64,000 bases of DNA from Strigops habroptila (lineage: Eukaryota; Chordata; Aves; Psittaciformes; Psittacidae): positions 6,685,761 through 6,749,760 of the forward strand of contig NC_044289.2 of NCBI RefSeq assembly GCF_004027225.2, given 5' to 3'. Below, one piece after another: positions 60,414-64,000 of this stretch. The notes below the pieces were generated by a model, which did no database searches, was not told the DNA's origin, and was given only the letters and a program-made list of their open reading frames with translations. A program made the translations under genes and the position numbers. Numbering within the stretch: the first letter of the stretch is position 1; each line of letters opens with the position of its first letter.

Positions 60414-60533
60414 TCATACCCATCCACCAAATTGCAGTTTGTTTGGTAAATAGACTCTGGAAAGGTAATCTGATGAAAGAGAAGTTAGAACTTGAATTTC
60501 AGCCTTCAGCTTAGATGCTGCCATAATTTCCAG
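60414..60533 (-). CDS. SPO11: SPO11 terminal exon
   Basis: Encodes LEIMAASKLKAEIQVLTSLS through PNKLQFGGWV and a TGA stop. The last residues differ from human (PNKLKFGGWI) only conservatively. Acceptor gttttag. Confidence 0.96.
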   Translation of the reverse strand: MEIMAASKLKAEIQVLTSLSSDYLSRVYLPNKLQFGGWV

Positions 60534-63500
60534 CTAAAACAAAACAACAAACCAAATTAATATGTGATGCTGACCAGCCTGATCCAGGGGTAGGCAGTTA
60601 TTTAAGTAAGAATTACACTTGTTGGATGTGTGTGTACAACTGTAAAATCAGTATTATTAGGAACGGTGTTGCCAAATTCCCGTCACTGAGCTGAGATTCA
60701 GCTTATTGTATGCTCATTGTTCTGTAGTGTGCACCTCACAGTAACACAATTTCTAAGATGAGGATAAATGGGGAGGAGAAAGTACACAAGACTTTTCTTC
60801 CTGGCTAACCATTTCACACAATATATGCCTGAATTGAGATAGATGTTTTAAAGCTGCAGACAAGATTAGAGATCTAGGAGTGAGTGAGTAGCTGCTGTAA
60901 GCATTCCCCTACCTGTAAAGACGTAATATATTCTGTAATATTTAGGAAAGCCATAAAATCGCGTGTGATCATCAGAAGATTAATGGCAGGAAAGCTTAAA
61001 ATGCTGCCAGTTCTGGCTCACTGATTGAGAGAGACTTCCCAGGGCATGGGATTTCCCTTCTTTGAAGGCTGTAAAACCTTGCTGGTTCTGCTAGACTTAG
61101 AGTTTTTCATCATATAGCAGGACAGGATTGCAGAGGATAGGGTTTGTCCCATGAGGAGTAAGAAATAGGAAACAGTGGGTTTATACATACTTCTTTTTTC
61201 CATGTTGGCTGGCAAGCAATGTAAGGTCTCTTCTGTATACTTGCTAATTTATTTTGATCTCGCTTTGTAAATGGAATTAGAGCATCTTTGCGTATATTTA
61301 ATCTGAAAAGAAAACAAAGTTGTTTTAGATTTTCTCATACACTTAAATATTTATTCCAACTTATTTCTTTATATTAAGCCAAAATAATGTATGACAAGAA
61401 TAATGGATTTAAATGTCAGTTGTATTTTTATGCATTAAGTCAGATTGCATTTCCTGTCTATGAAACAGAAGAATACTTCTGTTTCTTTTGGGGAAATAAC
61501 TAACCTCTGGAGATCAGATGGAAGAAGACCAAGCCACTTTATAGATGGAACGGTGAGATGATGGGCCTCAAAAGACATGGACTAAAATAAGAAAGGTCAA
61601 CTATAACATTCAGTGACTTTTAGTGTAAATTATTTGAGATACCTGTATTCCAAGGTCATGGTCAGATTTACTACAAAGATAGTTAGGTATTTTCACTGTT
61701 AGAATGGCGTAGAACATACCTGAAGCTTACCATATCCCCTTGCCAGAAACCATTCCTTTGCTAAGATTTGCATCCTTCAGCCTATGGCAGGTTCTAGACC
61801 CATTTCAGTCCCATTTAGGCTGGTCTAGTCTGAATAGCTCTGGTTTGGTTTTTATAGTTAATTTGAGTCTGATTGCCAAAACAAACACAAAATGAAGCCT
61901 GAAGGAGCAATGACAATCAAATCTGGAAATTTCTGATATTATCTGCTGGCAAGTATGACATCATATAAAAATAGCCCCCCAGAATGGCCCAATATCATTG
62001 CTACAGTAAATATCTTAGGGGAAAGTGTAAAAACAAATAAGCAATTAATGATACTTCTCAGAATACTGCCCCCTACTCCCAATGGTTTGTGACTCCTACT
62101 TTCTGAGCCAGAAGTGGTGGTGGTGGTGTAATACTTATTTTGGTGGGTTGCTTTTAAAATCCATGAAAACTTTTTGTCATCTATAGCACCCTACAGCAAA
62201 GTATCACAGTTAGATTACATGTTGTATAAAGGAATGCTTCCATTGTTTGAAATGAACTTGACATATTCTAGTTTCATTTGATATACCTGTTGCTCTGAAA
62301 CTGAACGAAATGAACTTACAAAGGAAGACGACAATTTAATTTAGTCCTGGAAGATGGTGTTTTATCAGTGTACACACCTTTGTAGGAGAGCTGAAGGTGT
62401 ATTGAACAGTTCATCCAGCTCCTGCCCTTTGCCTTCACCTGCATTCCACAGGGTCTTCCTGTACCCTCATCTTTTAGCAATGTAATAGAATCATGCCTTC
62501 TTGTTCCCCTTGCCTCTTTTTCTGTAATGTTGCACACTAACACATGGATCCATAAGCAAATTCTCACCCCAAGCCAAAATCTTTGCCAACGTAATATGAT
62601 TTTGTGGAGAATCACCCAGCTCACAAGCTATGTCCTCCTCCTCCTCCTCCCAAGGTCCCTCCAGCCTTCATTTCTTTTCTAAGGCAGAAACAAAGCAAAC
62701 TGGAGAACACTTTTCTATTTGGAGTGCCTGAAAGCTGCTTGTGCAGCAAGGAAAAACTGTGAAATACAGTTACATGGTGAAATACAGTTAAATGAAACAC
62801 CTGTCATTGTTATCCACTGTCTCTTTGTTGCAGGAAGAAGCGTTTCTGCAGAGACACAAAGCCTAAAAACTGTGTCTTTATATTGAACAAAACAGTAAAA
62901 GGCATTCTAACAATGTCTATAATGTTTCATATGTTCCAGCTTCAAGGGTGGGCTACAAAACAAGTGGAAAAATTATACTCATATATTTGAAGTGGAAAAA
63001 TTATACTCACCACAGATCCATATTTGTAGATGCACATTATTTCAATACCTGGGTTGCAGAATACCAAATGTCAAGTGTCAGTTTATCTGCACACTGGGTG
63101 TGTGTAAGAAGACTGCATTGAGAAAATGCAATTTTATGGTGTAACTATTCTGGTTGGTTCTTGATGGTTTACAGTTATTTTTAGACTATTTCAAAATAAT
63201 CAGAATTTGAGCATAATATGTCATCTTTATACAGTTCAATGTTTCATGCTGTCTGTGCATAGTCAATTAAAACTCAGGGATAATCAGCTCTTTTACATAT
63301 TGTCCAACACCTATCACAAAAAGTGTCTGTCTGTCCTGTGTAACCCATATCCCTTAATACCATTGCTTTTTTAGGTACAAGATAAGATTCCTATTAATAC
63401 GTCAAAGCACAACAAATCACCACAGAGGGTAAGGATATATTCAATGGGGATGAAAGCCAGTACTGGTGTTTCAGTTAAACTCCTTCCATCCTCCTAGATA

Positions 63501-63730
63501 CATCCTGCATAAATCAGGAACCTCCTGATTGTGTTGGATCTCTGTGCTCTCAGTGCCTTCCCATAAAAGTGAGAAAAGACATTGTAAATAATTTTTTTTC
63601 TTTTATGTCATTGAACCTCTACCCATTTACCATGTGGATCTGCATCCATAAGGGTGAAAATAGGAATCTGAAAAGAATCCCACAGCTTTCTGACCAGAAG
63701 TCGTGTGTTAAGATCTGGTACACCTCTTCC
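60414..63730 (-). CDS. SPO11: SPO11, meiotic double-strand-break transesterase (last five coding exons, 5' part off window)
   Basis: Coding exons are 63730-63631, 63048-63011, 61581-61505, 61302-61191 and 60533-60414, 447 nt (148 codons plus stop) with consistent phases and GT-AG junctions. They correspond to roughly the last 148 of about 396 residues in human SPO11. The first exon carries GVPDLNTRLLV and FTLMDADPHG; the DAD is the metal-binding Asp pair of the Toprim fold shared with topoisomerase VI subunit A. Then come IEIMCIYKYGS, SFEAHHLTVPSIKWLGLLP, KRDQNKLASIQKRPY and the C-terminus SRVYLPNKLQFGGWV. SPO11 makes meiotic double-strand breaks through a 5'-phosphotyrosyl link. The catalytic Tyr and the Toprim Glu lie in exons outside the window. 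No disabling change is seen in the visible part. Confidence 0.96.
61191..61302 (-). CDS. SPO11: SPO11 penultimate exon
   Basis: A 112-nt exon: completes Arg, then LNIRKDALIPFTKRDQNKL through ACQPTWKKE. Acceptor tcttttcag, donor gtatgt. Matches human KDSLIPLTKRDQMKL with conservative changes. Confidence 0.95.
61505..61581 (-). CDS. SPO11: SPO11 exon SMSFEAHHLTVP to DLQ
   Basis: A 77-nt exon encoding SMSFEAHHLTVPSIKWLGLL through DLQ plus two bases of an Arg codon. Acceptor tattttag, donor gttagt. The human counterpart is SMSFEAHHLTVPAIRWLGLL. Confidence 0.95.
62633..62651. repeat. (TCC)n microsatellite
   Basis: Six TCC units within the SPO11 intron. Confidence 0.9.
62962..63009. repeat. 20-bp direct repeat at a SPO11 splice donor
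   Basis: AAGTGGAAAAATTATACTCA occurs at 62962-62981 and again at 62990-63009, separated by 8 bp. The second copy contains bases +2 to +6 of the donor of the 38-nt exon. In the first copy the equivalent of the donor GT reads AT. Confidence 0.9.
63011..63048 (-). CDS. SPO11: SPO11 38-nt exon
   Basis: Completes the Gly of DPHG, then IEIMCIYKYGSV. Acceptor caacccag, donor gtgagt. Too short for an ORF scan; found from the protein and the phase. A 20-bp direct repeat abuts its donor. Confidence 0.94.
63631..63730 (-). CDS. SPO11: SPO11 exon with the Toprim DAD motif
   Basis: GRGVPDLNTRLLVRKLWDS through IFTLMDADPH plus one base. Human has GKGVPDLN and FTLVDADPHG here. Acceptor cccttag, donor gtaaat. 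It is the most 5' SPO11 exon visible. Confidence 0.95.
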
Positions 63731-64000
63731 CTAAGGAAACAAAATAAAAGCAGACAATTTTTATATTAATTAAAACAACACTGGAGTACATACGTGCTTA
63801 CATTTGTCATTTAAAAGCAAGCAAGCAAACAAATGAAATGGTGGCAGAAATATTTCTCCAGCAGCTATTTTGCTCCTATTTTGGCTCTGTGAGGAGAGGA
63901 GGAGGAACAGGCTGGGGAGCAGGAAGGCAGATGTTCTAATGTTCTAATTACTGTCACTGCAGAAGTATCATACGTTCCTCTGCTTAAGGAGTTAATTTGT
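63731..64000 (-). other. SPO11 intron, truncated by the window edge
   Basis: No reading frame matching the SPO11 segment upstream of GRGVPDLN is seen, so the next exon lies beyond 64000. Confidence 0.75.

Larger units (their letters stand above)
61582..63010 (-). other. SPO11 intron (1.43 kb)
   Basis: Intron between the 38-nt exon and the 77-nt exon. Contains a (TCC)n run at 62633-62651 and a 20-bp direct repeat at 62962-63009. No exon or known transposon was seen. Confidence 0.8.

Noticed and set aside
1-64000. tRNA, rRNA, CRISPR arrays or prokaryotic operons
   Set aside because: No cloverleaf B-box pattern, no regularly spaced repeats, and spliced vertebrate genes throughout.

Overview
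The window is nuclear DNA from a bird. Five copies or fragments of CR1, the LINE typical of avian genomes, are present, along with avian-style short introns with GT-AG junctions, two CpG islands and A-rich/C simple repeats. The CR1 style suggests a neoavian species, but I cannot name one. I see no prokaryotic features, CRISPR array, tRNA or rRNA.

Three protein-coding genes can be read exon by exon, all on the minus strand. From right to left, in the direction of transcription, they are SPO11, RAE1 and RBM38. SPO11 is represented by its last five coding exons (60414-63730); the 5' part lies beyond the right edge. RAE1 is complete, with eleven coding exons (50227-58450) giving 368 codons plus stop, and a probable untranslated first exon ending at 58914. 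RBM38 is complete, with four exons (22435-36402) giving 215 codons plus stop. The order and orientation match, from memory, the SPO11-RAE1-RBM38 block of human chromosome 20q13, so this is conserved vertebrate synteny.

Region by region: 1-21264 is a gene-free interval downstream of RBM38, fairly GC-rich, with one CR1 remnant, microsatellites, a 30-bp tandem repeat and a 42-bp direct repeat 917 bp apart. 21300-22434 is the RBM38 3' UTR. 22736-34938 is the 12.2-kb third intron of RBM38. 35590-36970 holds RBM38 exons 1-2 and a CpG-island promoter. 37000-49000 is intergenic between RBM38 and RAE1. 49020-50226 is the probable RAE1 3' UTR. 50227-59060 is RAE1, whose introns carry two CR1 copies and a probable solo retroviral LTR. 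59060-60413 is the short RAE1-SPO11 interval, and 60414-64000 is SPO11.

The gene products work in different processes: meiotic double-strand-break formation (SPO11), mRNA export and mitotic spindle/checkpoint function (RAE1), and control of mRNA stability, splicing and translation downstream of p53 (RBM38). They are neighbours by conserved position and do not form an operon-like pathway. No clearly new biological system was found. The better leads are a palindromic pair of opposed poly(A) signals at the RAE1 3' end next to a small plus-strand reading frame, the loss of an upstream AUG in RBM38, a glycine in place of a conserved valine in RAE1, and several unexplained noncoding repeats and open frames.
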